Shown: piece after piece, positions 8,744 through 16,621 of the stretch
Numbering within the stretch: position 1 is the first letter of the stretch
Layout: each line of letters starts with the position of its first letter
Assembly: GCA_945883145.1 (NCBI GenBank)
Contig: CAMCXB010000012.1
Coordinates: forward strand, 1 to 48,181
Source of the DNA: Bordetella parapertussis
GTDB lineage: Bacteria > Pseudomonadota > Gammaproteobacteria > Burkholderiales > Burkholderiaceae_D
Length of the DNA: 48,181 nt
Direction of reading: 5' to 3'
Program-made: the position numbers and the translations under genes
The notes under the pieces: model-generated
Databases searched by the model: none
What the model was told of the DNA's origin: nothing
The model's input: only the letters and a program-made list of their open reading frames with translations

Positions 8744-8928
8744 TCAAACACCTTGGGGACTGGAAAAATGTTGGGTTATGGCTTTTTAGTCAGCATGCTC
8801 ATTAAACTGAACATGGACTGTACGATGAATAAACTCTCGTACTAATTGCCCTGCAATAACCACACATTGTACTACAATAGGTCTCTCCTTTTGTGCCCAT
8901 GCTGGGCTGTCTGCCTCTCTCCTATCCC

Positions 8929-9612
8929 ATGTCCCTGCTCTGGCAAGCCCGCTTTTACACCACTGTTAATCAGCTGTCTGATTTGCCAAATTATAAAGTC
9001 CCTGAAATTGCCTTTGCTGGCCGCTCAAATGCGGGCAAGTCGACTGCTATTAATTTGCTGTGTAATCAAAAAAAACTCGCTTTTGCCTCTAAAACACCGG
9101 GGCGTACTCAACATATTAATTTTTTCTCTATCGGCGGTGCGCATGTAGGTCAACACCGAAAAGACCCTACCCGTGTCGATGAAATTAAGTGCTTTTTAGT
9201 TGATTTGCCTGGTTATGGCTATGCAGAAGTCTCCGGCGATGCAAAATTCCATTGGCAGGAGCTGCTAGGACGCTATGTGCAAATGCGCGAGCAGCTCACC
9301 GCTTTGGTTTTGATTATGGATGCGCGCAGACCTTTCACCGAGCTCGATGTGGAAATGTTGGAATGGTTTGCGCCAACTGGGAAACCGATTCATTGCCTTC
9401 TTAGCAAGTCTGATAAGCTTAATCGCACCCAATCGACTGATGCATTGCGTCTTGCCAATACGGTTCTGTCCAGTTATGTTGATGAATCTGGCACGCCGCT
9501 TCCATTTTCAGTCCAATTGTTTTCTGCATTAAAACGCACAGGCATGGAAGAAGCGGATGCTCAAATCAGAGCATTGTTAGGTCTGACCCCTGCTGCGGTC
9601 ACGAGCGAATAG
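8929..9612 (+). CDS. engB: EngB (YihA/YsxC) ribosome-biogenesis GTPase
   Basis: GTPase of 227 aa involved in large ribosomal subunit assembly. The P-loop is GRSNAGKS (31-38), the G2/switch region SKTPGRTQ, G3 DLPGYG (92-97), and G4 is SKSD. The insert between G2 and G3 (AHVGQHRKDP, about 71-80) is usual in Burkholderiales. In-frame GTG (8893) and ATG (8899) codons lie upstream, but MSLLWQARF at 8929 matches the family N-terminus, so that start was chosen; no start has a strong SD. A TACAAT hexamer at 8873-8878 may be its -10 element. Confidence 0.94.
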   Translation: MSLLWQARFYTTVNQLSDLPNYKVPEIAFAGRSNAGKSTAINLLCNQKKLAFASKTPGRTQHINFFSIGGAHVGQHRKDPTRVDEIKCFLVDLPGYGYAEVSGDAKFHWQELLGRYVQMREQLTALVLIMDARRPFTELDVEMLEWFAPTGKPIHCLLSKSDKLNRTQSTDALRLANTVLSSYVDESGTPLPFSVQLFSALKRTGMEEADAQIRALLGLTPAAVTSE

Positions 9613-9620
9613 CTAAGATA

Positions 9621-9660
9621 AATAAAAAAGCCTTGGAGCAAGGGGATGACTCCAAGGCTT
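9621..9660 (-). terminator. Strong minus-strand intrinsic terminator between engB and hemB
   Basis: An 11-bp perfect stem (AAGCCTTGGAG 9628-9638 with CTCCAAGGCTT 9650-9660, 11-base loop) is followed by a T-run only when read on the minus strand. On the plus strand the stem is followed by AACAC, so it is not a normal terminator for engB. Both flanking genes are on the plus strand, so it implies a minus-strand transcript without a protein gene. Confidence 0.8.
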
Positions 9661-9762
9661 AACACTAAACCAGTTGAACGGCTTAGCCCCGCTCTGGGAG
9701 GAAATTAGCGGGAGGTGCGAAGATCACCTATCTTTGTGACGGCAAAGATCAAATTAAGTTTC
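9622..9762 (-). ncRNA. Putative small RNA with C-rich anti-SD loop (5' end inferred)
   Basis: Reading the minus strand into the terminator gives three further hairpins: a 7-bp stem (9730-9736 with 9743-9749), a 5-bp stem (9713-9717 with 9725-9729) and a 6-bp GC-rich stem (9688-9693 with 9707-9712). The 13-base loop of the last one reads AATTTCCTCCCAG, so CCTCC, complementary to Shine-Dalgarno sequences, is exposed. A modest promoter (TTTAGA, 16-base spacer, CATAAA; plus 9769-9796) would start the transcript near 9762, giving about 140 nt. It does not look like 6S RNA, SRP RNA or tmRNA. The boundary and existence are inferred. Confidence 0.45.
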
Positions 9763-9819
9763 ATCTTTTTTATGCAGTGCTTAGTAAATATCTAAAAATC
9801 ACAACCATCTGAGAACAAC

Positions 9820-10836
9820 ATGACTGATCGCTTAAAAACATCTGCCCAGTTCCCTGCACTTCGTATGCGTCGTATGCGTAGAGATGATTTCTCACGCGCC
9901 ATGATGCGTGAACATGTTGTGACCTCTGCTGATTTAATTTATCCAGTCTTTATTCTCGATGGCAAAAACAGACGTGAAGTTGTTGCCTCCATGCCTGGCG
10001 TAGAACGTGTATCAGTTGATTTACTTTTTGCAGTGGCTGAAGACTGTGTGAGTTTGGGTATTCCGGTTCTTGCCTTATTTCCCGTAATTGATCCTGCATT
10101 AAAAACACCGGATGGCATCGAAGCGACCAACCCGAATGGTTTAGTGCCTCGTGCAGTGCGTGAATTAAAAGCGCGCTTTCCTGAATTAGGCATTCTTACC
10201 GATGTTGCACTCGATCCTTTTACTAGTCATGGCCAAGATGGTGTGTTGGATGAAAACGGCTATGTCTTAAATGATGAGACGACTGCTATCTTACTTAAAC
10301 AATCCTTAGTACAAGCTGCAGCAGGTGTTGATATCGTTGCACCTTCAGACATGATGGATGGACGCATAGGCGCCATTCGTGAAGCGCTTGAATCGGATCG
10401 CTTTATACACACACGCATCATGGCTTATTCAGCGAAATATGCTTCTGCGTTTTATGGCCCTTTTCGTGATGCAGTTGGTTCAGCTGCAAATTTAGGTAAA
10501 GGCAGTAAAGCGACTTATCAAATGGATCCAGGCAACAGCGATGAAGCCTTGCGTGAAGTCGCGCTAGATTTATCCGAAGGCGCTGACATGGTGATGGTCA
10601 AACCAGGCATGCCTTATTTAGACATAGTACGTAGAGTGAAAGAGGAATTTAAAGTACCGACTTTTGCTTATCAAGTCAGTGGTGAATATGCCATGATTAA
10701 AGCCGCAACCCAAAACGGCTGGCTAGATCATGATAAAACCATGATGGAAGCATTACTCTGCTTTAAACGCGCAGGCGCTGATGGTGTGCTGACTTATTTT
10801 GCTAGAGATATTGCGCGCTATATCAACCAGTACTAA
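9820..10836 (+). CDS. hemB: Delta-aminolevulinic acid dehydratase (porphobilinogen synthase)
   Basis: Enzyme of 338 aa that condenses two 5-aminolevulinate molecules to porphobilinogen in haem synthesis. The two Schiff-base lysines are K206 (MAYSAKYASAFYGPF) and K261 (VMVKPGMPYLD). The metal-site segment is DVALDPFTSHGQDG (128-141) with Asp in place of the Cys cluster, so this is the magnesium-type rather than the zinc-type enzyme. Full length. It is flanked by the proposed small RNA upstream and its own terminator downstream, so it is probably monocistronic. Confidence 0.97.
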   Translation: MTDRLKTSAQFPALRMRRMRRDDFSRAMMREHVVTSADLIYPVFILDGKNRREVVASMPGVERVSVDLLFAVAEDCVSLGIPVLALFPVIDPALKTPDGIEATNPNGLVPRAVRELKARFPELGILTDVALDPFTSHGQDGVLDENGYVLNDETTAILLKQSLVQAAAGVDIVAPSDMMDGRIGAIREALESDRFIHTRIMAYSAKYASAFYGPFRDAVGSAANLGKGSKATYQMDPGNSDEALREVALDLSEGADMVMVKPGMPYLDIVRRVKEEFKVPTFAYQVSGEYAMIKAATQNGWLDHDKTMMEALLCFKRAGADGVLTYFARDIARYINQY

Positions 10837-10879
10837 TTAATACTGATTATCTCCTTAGTCACTCTTCATATATAACTTT

Positions 10880-10906
10880 GCGGTTCAGACTCCTGAACCG
10901 CTTTTT
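10880..10906 (+). terminator. Intrinsic terminator of hemB
   Basis: GCGGTTCAG and CTGAACCGC form a perfect 9-bp stem with a 4-base loop, followed directly by TTTTT. It lies 43 bases after the hemB stop. Confidence 0.93.
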
Positions 10907-10912
10907 CTTCAA

Positions 10913-10935
10913 ATTAGTTCGATAGTCGAACTAAT
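10913..10935. repeat. Perfect 10-bp inverted repeat before the orphan genes
   Basis: ATTAGTTCGA and TCGAACTAAT are separated by only TAG. Neither side has a T-run, so it is not a standard terminator. It sits between the hemB terminator and the first orphan gene, 49 bases before that ATG, where an operator for the orphan gene would be expected. Confidence 0.55.
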
Positions 10936-10983
10936 CACTTCACAACTGCACTGATAGACTCTCTCATTAATTGGAGTGTCGGC

Positions 10984-11450
10984 ATGAGTAAAATCCAACT
11001 ACCACCTGTTTTTATCAGTCCTAATATGAAATTATCGCAGTACGATACTGAGCACGGAAAAGGTCTGAATGATGCTGTGTTAGCAAGAAAAGAAAAATAT
11101 ATAACGCCTGATGGAAAAAAGGCACTGCAATTGTTTTCTCAAGAGTCCAACCTCATGAATTAAAATTATTAGATGCAGACAAAAGGCTAGGTCACACTTC
11201 TATCGTACGAAGTTTTATTGATGGAAAACTAAAATCAATCAAAGCTCCTCAAGTGATTAAAGAACGTATTTATTCGATGAGTAATCGAATCGACTCAGGA
11301 AACACAAAAAACTCTGATAACAAATTTGTTTCTGCCGATGCGTTTACTGACAATTTAAATAATGGTAAATTTTTTTCATTTCCTGAAGCAAAACAAGTTA
11401 GATTTGTAGATTCTGCGAATACAATAATTAATCAACCCGATAAGAAATAA
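10984..11450 (+). CDS. Unrecognised ~155-aa protein gene interrupted by a -1 frameshift
   Basis: GGAGTG (10973-10978) sits five bases before the ATG. The first frame encodes 59 aa (MSKIQLPPVF... ending at TAA 11161-11163). A second frame, open from after 11111 to TAA at 11448-11450, continues naturally if one base is re-read in the A-run at 11115-11120: ...ITPDGKK joins GTAIVFSRVQPHELKLL. The joined product is about 155 aa, hydrophilic, with no signal peptide or membrane helix. The internal GTG at 11253 has no ribosome binding site, so the downstream half is not a separate gene on this evidence. It is either a pseudogene (one-base deletion in the homopolymer), a sequencing error, or a frameshifted gene. 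I do not recognise the family. Confidence 0.55.
11115..11121 (+). other. A_AAA_AAG slippery heptamer at the frame junction
   Basis: In the zero frame of the 59-aa ORF the codons read GGA AAA AAG, which places the canonical bacterial -1 slippery heptamer (as in dnaX and some IS elements) exactly where the two frames join. I see no strong downstream hairpin and no upstream SD-like stimulator, so programmed slippage is possible but unsupported beyond the heptamer. Confidence 0.5.
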
Positions 11451-11508
11451 AAAAAATTTCTTTAGCGCATCCCTACCAATTCAATCTCACGATCTCCTAG
11501 CTACTTCC

Positions 11509-11528
11509 ACGCAAATATTTATTTGCGT
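11509..11528. repeat. Inverted repeat between the two orphan genes
   Basis: ACGCAAAT and ATTTGCGT flank a 4-base centre. A T-rich stretch (TTTTTTT at 11553-11559) follows 25 bases later, with an additional A/T-only stem before it. Together these may be a weak terminator for the first orphan gene or a control site for the second. Confidence 0.4.
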
Positions 11529-11682
11529 TCGTAGATCATTTACTCGAATAAATTTTTTTATTAATTTAATCACTGATTTTTTGTCGCCTTAGCACTTGTT
11601 TCTGTACATTCCATTCATTAATCGAACTTATTGTTGCTTTTTGCAACAAATTGTCATTGCAGCTCGATTGATTGGAAGAAAC

Positions 11683-12873
11683 ATGGACATTTCAAAAAAA
11701 AATTTAAGAAACAATCTTTTTTACGAAAAATCACCACAACCATTTAATTCTAGCGACAAAGAAAAAATATCTTTACTAACAACGAGAATCGAATCCTATA
11801 CGCGTAAAGGGGAAATAAGGCAGAAAGTTATTTTTTATCGCAATGATGTTTACACGAAGGACTTTATAAATAATCAATCTAAATATATTACTGATAGAGC
11901 TTCTACAATAGCCCATTTACAAAACGAATTATCAAAATCTAATAAGTTTAATCCAAATCAAATACAGCTTTTCATAAAAAATATTCATTCTGATATTGCC
12001 GTAATGAAGGATTACTCACCAGAACAGAATGAAATTTCTAATAAAGCCATGGAAGCAAATGACGATTTCGAAGAATTTGCTGATTTTATAAAGGTATGCA
12101 AACAATTTAAAGCTGCAAATGAGAAGTACTCTGAATTGCCTTTAAGCATACGTGAAAAAAATGAAGGAATTTCTAGTGATGATTTAAATTACACACCCAA
12201 TCAAGAAAAAACTATAAATTATTTTAATTATTTAAACTTAAAGTATGAAAATTATCTAAAATTTTTTGATAATAAATTTGATAAAGACATATGGAAAAAT
12301 GAAGAAGCACTTAATACAGAGAAAAATATTAGACTTAATTTATTAAATTCAACGCAAAAAGAAAATGAAGAAATGAAACTTGATGCACATAAATCATCTG
12401 AAAAAATTGATTATTTAAAAGCCTCTCTCTTTGAAGATAATTTGAAAATTTTTAAAATCAAGAAAAAAAATATAGTTGAAAACGGCTTCATGCTGCAATA
12501 CGATAATTCACAGAAAACCAATAAATCTAAACTTCGTTATAGCTCTCCAGGCACAACAACTGCCAATTCACCTAGAAATAATTTAAGTGCCAAACAAATT
12601 AAAAGCCTAAATGTTTCATTTAGTACTAATTCACCTAATTTAATAAATAATCAGAACCCAATAACTACTCAATCTGAAAAATTAGCATCTTCTAATTCAA
12701 ACTCTACTCCAGAAAAAAAATCTATTGAAACTATTACAAGCCAGTCTCAACCAGAAAAACCTATCAATTCACACTCAGCTCAATATGCAGCGAGTTCTTC
12801 CTTACTTCCTCCTATTGGCGTAAATGGCACTTCCTTACCTATTCCTAGCGCACCAAAGGATACAAAAAATTAA
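11683..12873 (+). CDS. Unrecognised Asn/Lys/Ser-rich 396-aa protein
   Basis: The start at 11683 is chosen because GGAAGAA precedes it closely; the frame is open to 11596 but that extension lacks a ribosome binding site. The N-terminal two-thirds is charged and rich in Lys, Asn and Glu with helix-like stretches (for example FEEFADFIKVCKQFKAANEKY). The last 110 residues or so are low-complexity, rich in Ser, Asn, Pro and Thr, ending LPIPSAPKDTKN. No signal peptide, membrane helix or known motif was seen. Codon use is strongly A+T-biased: 12241-12300 has 9 G or C in 60 bases, against 30 in 60 within hemB (10501-10560). Composition suggests recent acquisition or fast evolution. A secreted effector or coiled-coil protein is conceivable, but no function is claimed. 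Confidence 0.7.
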   Translation: MDISKKNLRNNLFYEKSPQPFNSSDKEKISLLTTRIESYTRKGEIRQKVIFYRNDVYTKDFINNQSKYITDRASTIAHLQNELSKSNKFNPNQIQLFIKNIHSDIAVMKDYSPEQNEISNKAMEANDDFEEFADFIKVCKQFKAANEKYSELPLSIREKNEGISSDDLNYTPNQEKTINYFNYLNLKYENYLKFFDNKFDKDIWKNEEALNTEKNIRLNLLNSTQKENEEMKLDAHKSSEKIDYLKASLFEDNLKIFKIKKKNIVENGFMLQYDNSQKTNKSKLRYSSPGTTTANSPRNNLSAKQIKSLNVSFSTNSPNLINNQNPITTQSEKLASSNSNSTPEKKSIETITSQSQPEKPINSHSAQYAASSSLLPPIGVNGTSLPIPSAPKDTKN

Positions 12874-12922
12874 AATTGCATGTGCCTAGGAATTTTTCTT
12901 TGATGGTCTTTGAGATGTTTTT

Positions 12923-14686
12923 TTATTTTTTAGTATTTTCTAAAAATTTTTGCGCTGATTGAAATCCTATAATTCTTTGATTACGCATTTCATTACCCGA
13001 TGCGTTAAAAAAGAGTATGCCTGGCGGTCCAAATAAACCATATTTCTTTAATAATGCTTTGTCATCAGCATCATTGGCGGTCACATCGGCTTGTATGAGC
13101 AGCATTTGATCTAATTCTTTTCGCACTTGCTTATCACTAAAGGTAAGCTTCTCCATCTCTAAACAAGATACACACCAATCCGCATAAAAATCGAGCATAA
13201 CTACGCGACCCTTCGCTGCGCGGATTGCCTGCTCTACATCTTCAATTGTTTTTACACGTTTAAATTTTGTTGCAGCGAGTTGACTTGTTGAGGCTGATGT
13301 CCAAGGTGACCAGACGTCTCTGCTACCTATGGCTATCCCTGATAATTCAATCAGTCCTAATGCTATGAAAATGATGCCTATGAATTTAATTGAGGGTTTC
13401 CATTTTTTTGGCCACAACAAAAAAACTCCGTATCCAACACTGAGTGTTCCCCAAATCAGCATGAGCACGACTGGAGAGATGAGTGACGCGACCATCCACG
13501 CTGCCATAGCAAGCATTAACACACCAAAGAATGGTTTAACTGCGCCCATCCACGCGCCTGCACGCGGCAATAATGATCCTGCCGATACACCTAACAGCAG
13601 TAAAGGTACGCTCATTCCCATCGCCATAAAAAATAAGGCGCTACTAGCAATCACAACATCGCGCGTTTGACTGAGATAGACCAATACTCCTGCAAGTGGT
13701 GCTGCCACACAGGGTCCTACAATTAGTGCTGATAGCGATCCCATTAAAAAAACGCCATATAATTTTCCACGTTTTTGCTGCTCAGATAAACGCGTTAAGC
13801 TAAGTTGTATGGCTGATGGCATTTGCAATTGAAATACATCAAACATGGATAAGGACATAATTGTCATTAAGAGTGCAAAGCTGATTAGCACCACAGGATT
13901 TTGCAAGAAGGCTGATAAGCCCTCTCCGATTAAACCTGCTGCAGTTCCCAATAAGGTGTAAACCAAAGCCATGCCCAATGAGTAGGCAAGTGATAGTAAT
14001 AGTCCACGCCGTCTACTCACTTGCTCACCTTCACCCACAATAATGACGGATAAGATAGGCACCATAGGTAATACGCAGGGTGTGAACGATAGGCCTAGTC
14101 CTAACAAGAAGAATAGAGGCAATATGATTAACAAATCATGACTTGCAAGGGACGCTTCTATTTGCCCCATCTCCGTCGTTGCTGACTGTGCATTACTTAC
14201 CCTTGTTGCATTATTGTCTGTAGCCTCTATATCGTTTGTAGCTTGCTTGATATCGAGTGAAATTTTACCCACTGATTCCATGGGCGGATAACACAGTCCT
14301 TTATCTGCACATCCTTGGCTTATAGCCTTAAGTGTGAAAGCTGTTTTTGCTTCGACTGGAATGATGATGCTAATGTTGTTGCGATAAATTTCTACTTCCT
14401 TCTCGAAGTTAGGATCAAATTTAATCTTACCCTTTGGGATATTTGGATCACCTAATTTTGCCTTTTCTGCACTAAATGCAAAGCGTTCACGATATAAATA
14501 GTAGCCATCTGCTATTTTGTAATGCACTTCTATTTTGTCAGGCGCTATTAGATTCGCACTGAATTTAAATGCCTGTTCTGGCGCAAGAAATTCTTCTTCT
14601 GCTTTGACATGTGTTGCACTCACAACCAATGTGATGATGAAGCTTAGAATATGCAGTAAGTTTTTTTTGTTCATTAAGTTTTGCAT
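12923..14686 (-). CDS. dsbD: DsbD, thiol:disulfide interchange transmembrane reductase
   Basis: Protein of 587 aa that moves electrons from cytoplasmic thioredoxin to periplasmic DsbC/G and cytochrome c maturation proteins. It has a signal peptide (hydrophobic about 10-27), an N-terminal alpha domain with C126 and C132 (QGCADKGLCYPP), a membrane domain with the redox cysteines in FTPCVLPMVP and IVGPCVAAP, and a C-terminal thioredoxin-like domain with CVSC (505-508). All six redox cysteines are present. A second ATG (residue 5) is possible. It starts 32 bases after the ABC permease stop, so it is likely co-transcribed with the exporter. It is convergent with the orphan gene and no clear terminator lies between them. 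Confidence 0.95.
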   Translation of the reverse strand: MQNLMNKKNLLHILSFIITLVVSATHVKAEEEFLAPEQAFKFSANLIAPDKIEVHYKIADGYYLYRERFAFSAEKAKLGDPNIPKGKIKFDPNFEKEVEIYRNNISIIIPVEAKTAFTLKAISQGCADKGLCYPPMESVGKISLDIKQATNDIEATDNNATRVSNAQSATTEMGQIEASLASHDLLIILPLFFLLGLGLSFTPCVLPMVPILSVIIVGEGEQVSRRRGLLLSLAYSLGMALVYTLLGTAAGLIGEGLSAFLQNPVVLISFALLMTIMSLSMFDVFQLQMPSAIQLSLTRLSEQQKRGKLYGVFLMGSLSALIVGPCVAAPLAGVLVYLSQTRDVVIASSALFFMAMGMSVPLLLLGVSAGSLLPRAGAWMGAVKPFFGVLMLAMAAWMVASLISPVVLMLIWGTLSVGYGVFLLWPKKWKPSIKFIGIIFIALGLIELSGIAIGSRDVWSPWTSASTSQLAATKFKRVKTIEDVEQAIRAAKGRVVMLDFYADWCVSCLEMEKLTFSDKQVRKELDQMLLIQADVTANDADDKALLKKYGLFGPPGILFFNASGNEMRNQRIIGFQSAQKFLENTKK

Positions 14687-14718
14687 GTTAATTTTTACTA
14701 GCTTTTAGTGTGTTCACT

Positions 14719-15504
14719 TTATTTTGAAAATCGCTTTCGCGTCAGTATCGTGGCAACATAAAATCCCACACAGCAGTACGCCATTAATATGACTAGCTTC
14801 TCAATAGCATGCTCAGGTGTTTGACCAAGTAACAGGGGTCGAACTAGATCTACCGCTGTGCTTAATGGCAAGAAGGACGCGACTTGACTTAACCATTGTG
14901 GTAATTGTTGATTCGGATAATAGACGCCTGATAAAAAAATCATAGGCGTTAAAAATAACGTGAAGTAATACGTGAAAAAGTCGTAAGCTTTTGCTAATGC
15001 ATTACAAATTAATGCGATTGAAGCGAATGTCATGCCGATTAAAAATAGTAAGGGTGGCACTAGCAGAGTTGTTGGGTGCAGTCCTATGCCCAACATAAAC
15101 AAAACGATCAATATTGCTACACCTGATATAAGTGATTTACTCGCTGCCCACAGCATTTCTGCTAATAAGATGTCATCTAATGTTAGTGGCGTATACATCA
15201 ACGTTTCCCATGTTTTTTGTACATGCATACGTGAAAATGCTGAATATAAAGCTTCAAACGAGGCTGCCATCATGACTGACATGCAGATCGATCCACTTGC
15301 TAAAAACTCGATGTAGGGTATGCCATTTATTTCTTTGATAAGGCTGCCTAGCCCATAGCCAAAGGCAATTAATGTGATGAGTGGTTCTGCGATATTGCCA
15401 ATTACGCTAGCAACCGCGAGTTTTTTCCAGACCAAAAAATTGCGCTGCCACACAGGCGCAAAACGCATGCTTAATGTTGGTAATGTATAAGAAGTCGCGC
15501 TCAT
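14719..15504 (-). CDS. ABC-2 type transporter permease (NodJ-like)
   Basis: Membrane protein of 261 aa with about six hydrophobic helices and the ABC-2 signature region near LFLTPMIFLSGVYYPNQQLPQWL, which marks the NodJ/DrrB exporter class. It begins one base after the ATPase stop, so the two form one exporter. The class exports lipids, saccharides or drugs; NodJ itself exports Nod factor, but non-rhizobial betaproteobacteria carry this pair too, with no clear substrate. Not assigned a symbol for that reason. Confidence 0.9.
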   Translation of the reverse strand: MSATSYTLPTLSMRFAPVWQRNFLVWKKLAVASVIGNIAEPLITLIAFGYGLGSLIKEINGIPYIEFLASGSICMSVMMAASFEALYSAFSRMHVQKTWETLMYTPLTLDDILLAEMLWAASKSLISGVAILIVLFMLGIGLHPTTLLVPPLLFLIGMTFASIALICNALAKAYDFFTYYFTLFLTPMIFLSGVYYPNQQLPQWLSQVASFLPLSTAVDLVRPLLLGQTPEHAIEKLVILMAYCCVGFYVATILTRKRFSK

Positions 15505-15505
15505 A

Positions 15506-16435
15506 TTAATCCCGCATTTCCCTTCCAGTGAGCTTTAAAAATACATCTTCTAAATTGGCTGGTCTGTGTAAATATCGCAGTCCATCTTCATGTGCCAGAC
15601 TTTGTAATAGTGTTTCTACATTTTCTGTATAACAAAACAATGTTTCTCCGCTAGTTTCTACGCGCTGCGCTAATTTTCCGCTTTTATCTCCCCATGCCTT
15701 TGCTTGATCACCATAGACTTCGATAACTTGCGGTTCAATATGTTCAGCAATTAAATCGCGTGGCGATCCTTCTGCGATGAGTTGGCCGTGATCGATGACT
15801 GCGAGCCGGTCACACAGACGTTCTGCTTCATCCATGAAGTGCGTCGTCAAAAAAATGGTTTTGCCTTGCGCTAGCAATGCTTTTAATCCTTCCCAGATTA
15901 AATGTCTTGCTTGCGGATCAAGTCCTGTTGTTGGCTCATCCATGAAGATAATGTCGGGATCATTCACCAATGCACGTGCTAAGGTTAATCGTCTTTTCAT
16001 CCCCCCTGACAATTCGCTTATGCGTGCCGTTCGCTTACTTTCTAAGCGTGAAAACTCTAACAACCAAACTAGCCTTGCATTGATTTGCTCACGTGTCATT
16101 CCGAAATAACGGCTATAAACGATGAGGTTTTCTTCTACGGTGAAGTCTGGATCAAGATTATCTCCTTGAGGCACTACACCAACTCGCATGCGTGCTAAGC
16201 GAGCTTGTTGAGGGACATGGTAGCCTGCTAAGATGATGTTGCCACTATCTGGCGCTGTTAAGCCTAAACAGAGTTTAATGGTGGTGGTTTTACCCGCTCC
16301 GTTTGGCCCCAACAATCCATAGCATTCGCCAGCTTTCAAACTAAAAGAAAGTTGATCAACAACTTTTAATGGTTTGTCTGCATCACCATAGGTTTTTTGA
16401 AGATTTTCTACATGTAATATCTGTTTAGCTGACAT
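15506..16435 (-). CDS. ABC transporter ATP-binding protein (NodI-like)
   Basis: ATPase of 309 aa. Walker A GPNGAGKT (43-50), signature LSGGMK (142-147), Walker B DIIFMDEP (161-168) and the switch histidine H199 (LTTHF) are intact. The C-terminal extension ending YLHRPANLEDVFLKLTGREMRD is typical of the NodI/DrrA class. It leads the operon ATPase-permease-dsbD. The gap upstream (16436-16556) carries GATAAT on the minus strand (plus 16522-16527 ATTATC) as a possible -10, without a good -35. Confidence 0.92.
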   Translation of the reverse strand: MSAKQILHVENLQKTYGDADKPLKVVDQLSFSLKAGECYGLLGPNGAGKTTTIKLCLGLTAPDSGNIILAGYHVPQQARLARMRVGVVPQGDNLDPDFTVEENLIVYSRYFGMTREQINARLVWLLEFSRLESKRTARISELSGGMKRRLTLARALVNDPDIIFMDEPTTGLDPQARHLIWEGLKALLAQGKTIFLTTHFMDEAERLCDRLAVIDHGQLIAEGSPRDLIAEHIEPQVIEVYGDQAKAWGDKSGKLAQRVETSGETLFCYTENVETLLQSLAHEDGLRYLHRPANLEDVFLKLTGREMRD

Positions 16436-16556
16436 GCTTTTTACTCTGGGTCTGTTAGCGTTCTCTGTGTGTGTTGCTGATTTGTGTGGATTGTTGATCT
16501 ATCCTGATGCTCGTATCCGTCATTATCATTCGAAATGTATTTTAAGGTGCGCCAAT

Positions 16557-16587
16557 AAAAAAACCAGGCACTAGGCCTGGCTTTTTT
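16557..16587 (-). terminator. Intrinsic terminator at the end of the alpha operon
   Basis: CCAGGC (16564-16569) pairs with GCCTGG (16575-16580) around a 5-base loop, flanked by A-rich and T-rich runs, so it can act in both directions. On the minus strand it follows rplQ and closes the ribosomal protein supercluster. Confidence 0.9.
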
Positions 16588-16621
16588 ATTTCGGACTAAA
16601 TTTCAGGGACGACTTAATTCT

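Noticed and set aside
8893..8928. Upstream GTG and ATG starts for engB
   Set aside because: They add 10-12 residues not seen in the family and have no better ribosome binding site than the ATG at 8929.
9628..9750. 6S RNA, SRP RNA, RNase P RNA or a riboswitch upstream of hemB
   Set aside because: No recognisable core motif of any of these was found on either strand, and the closed 3' terminator hairpin does not fit the 6S long-range stem.
11253..11450. A separate 65-aa gene starting at GTG 11253
   Set aside because: No Shine-Dalgarno precedes it and the same frame is open for 46 codons upstream, joining well to the preceding ORF at the A-run.
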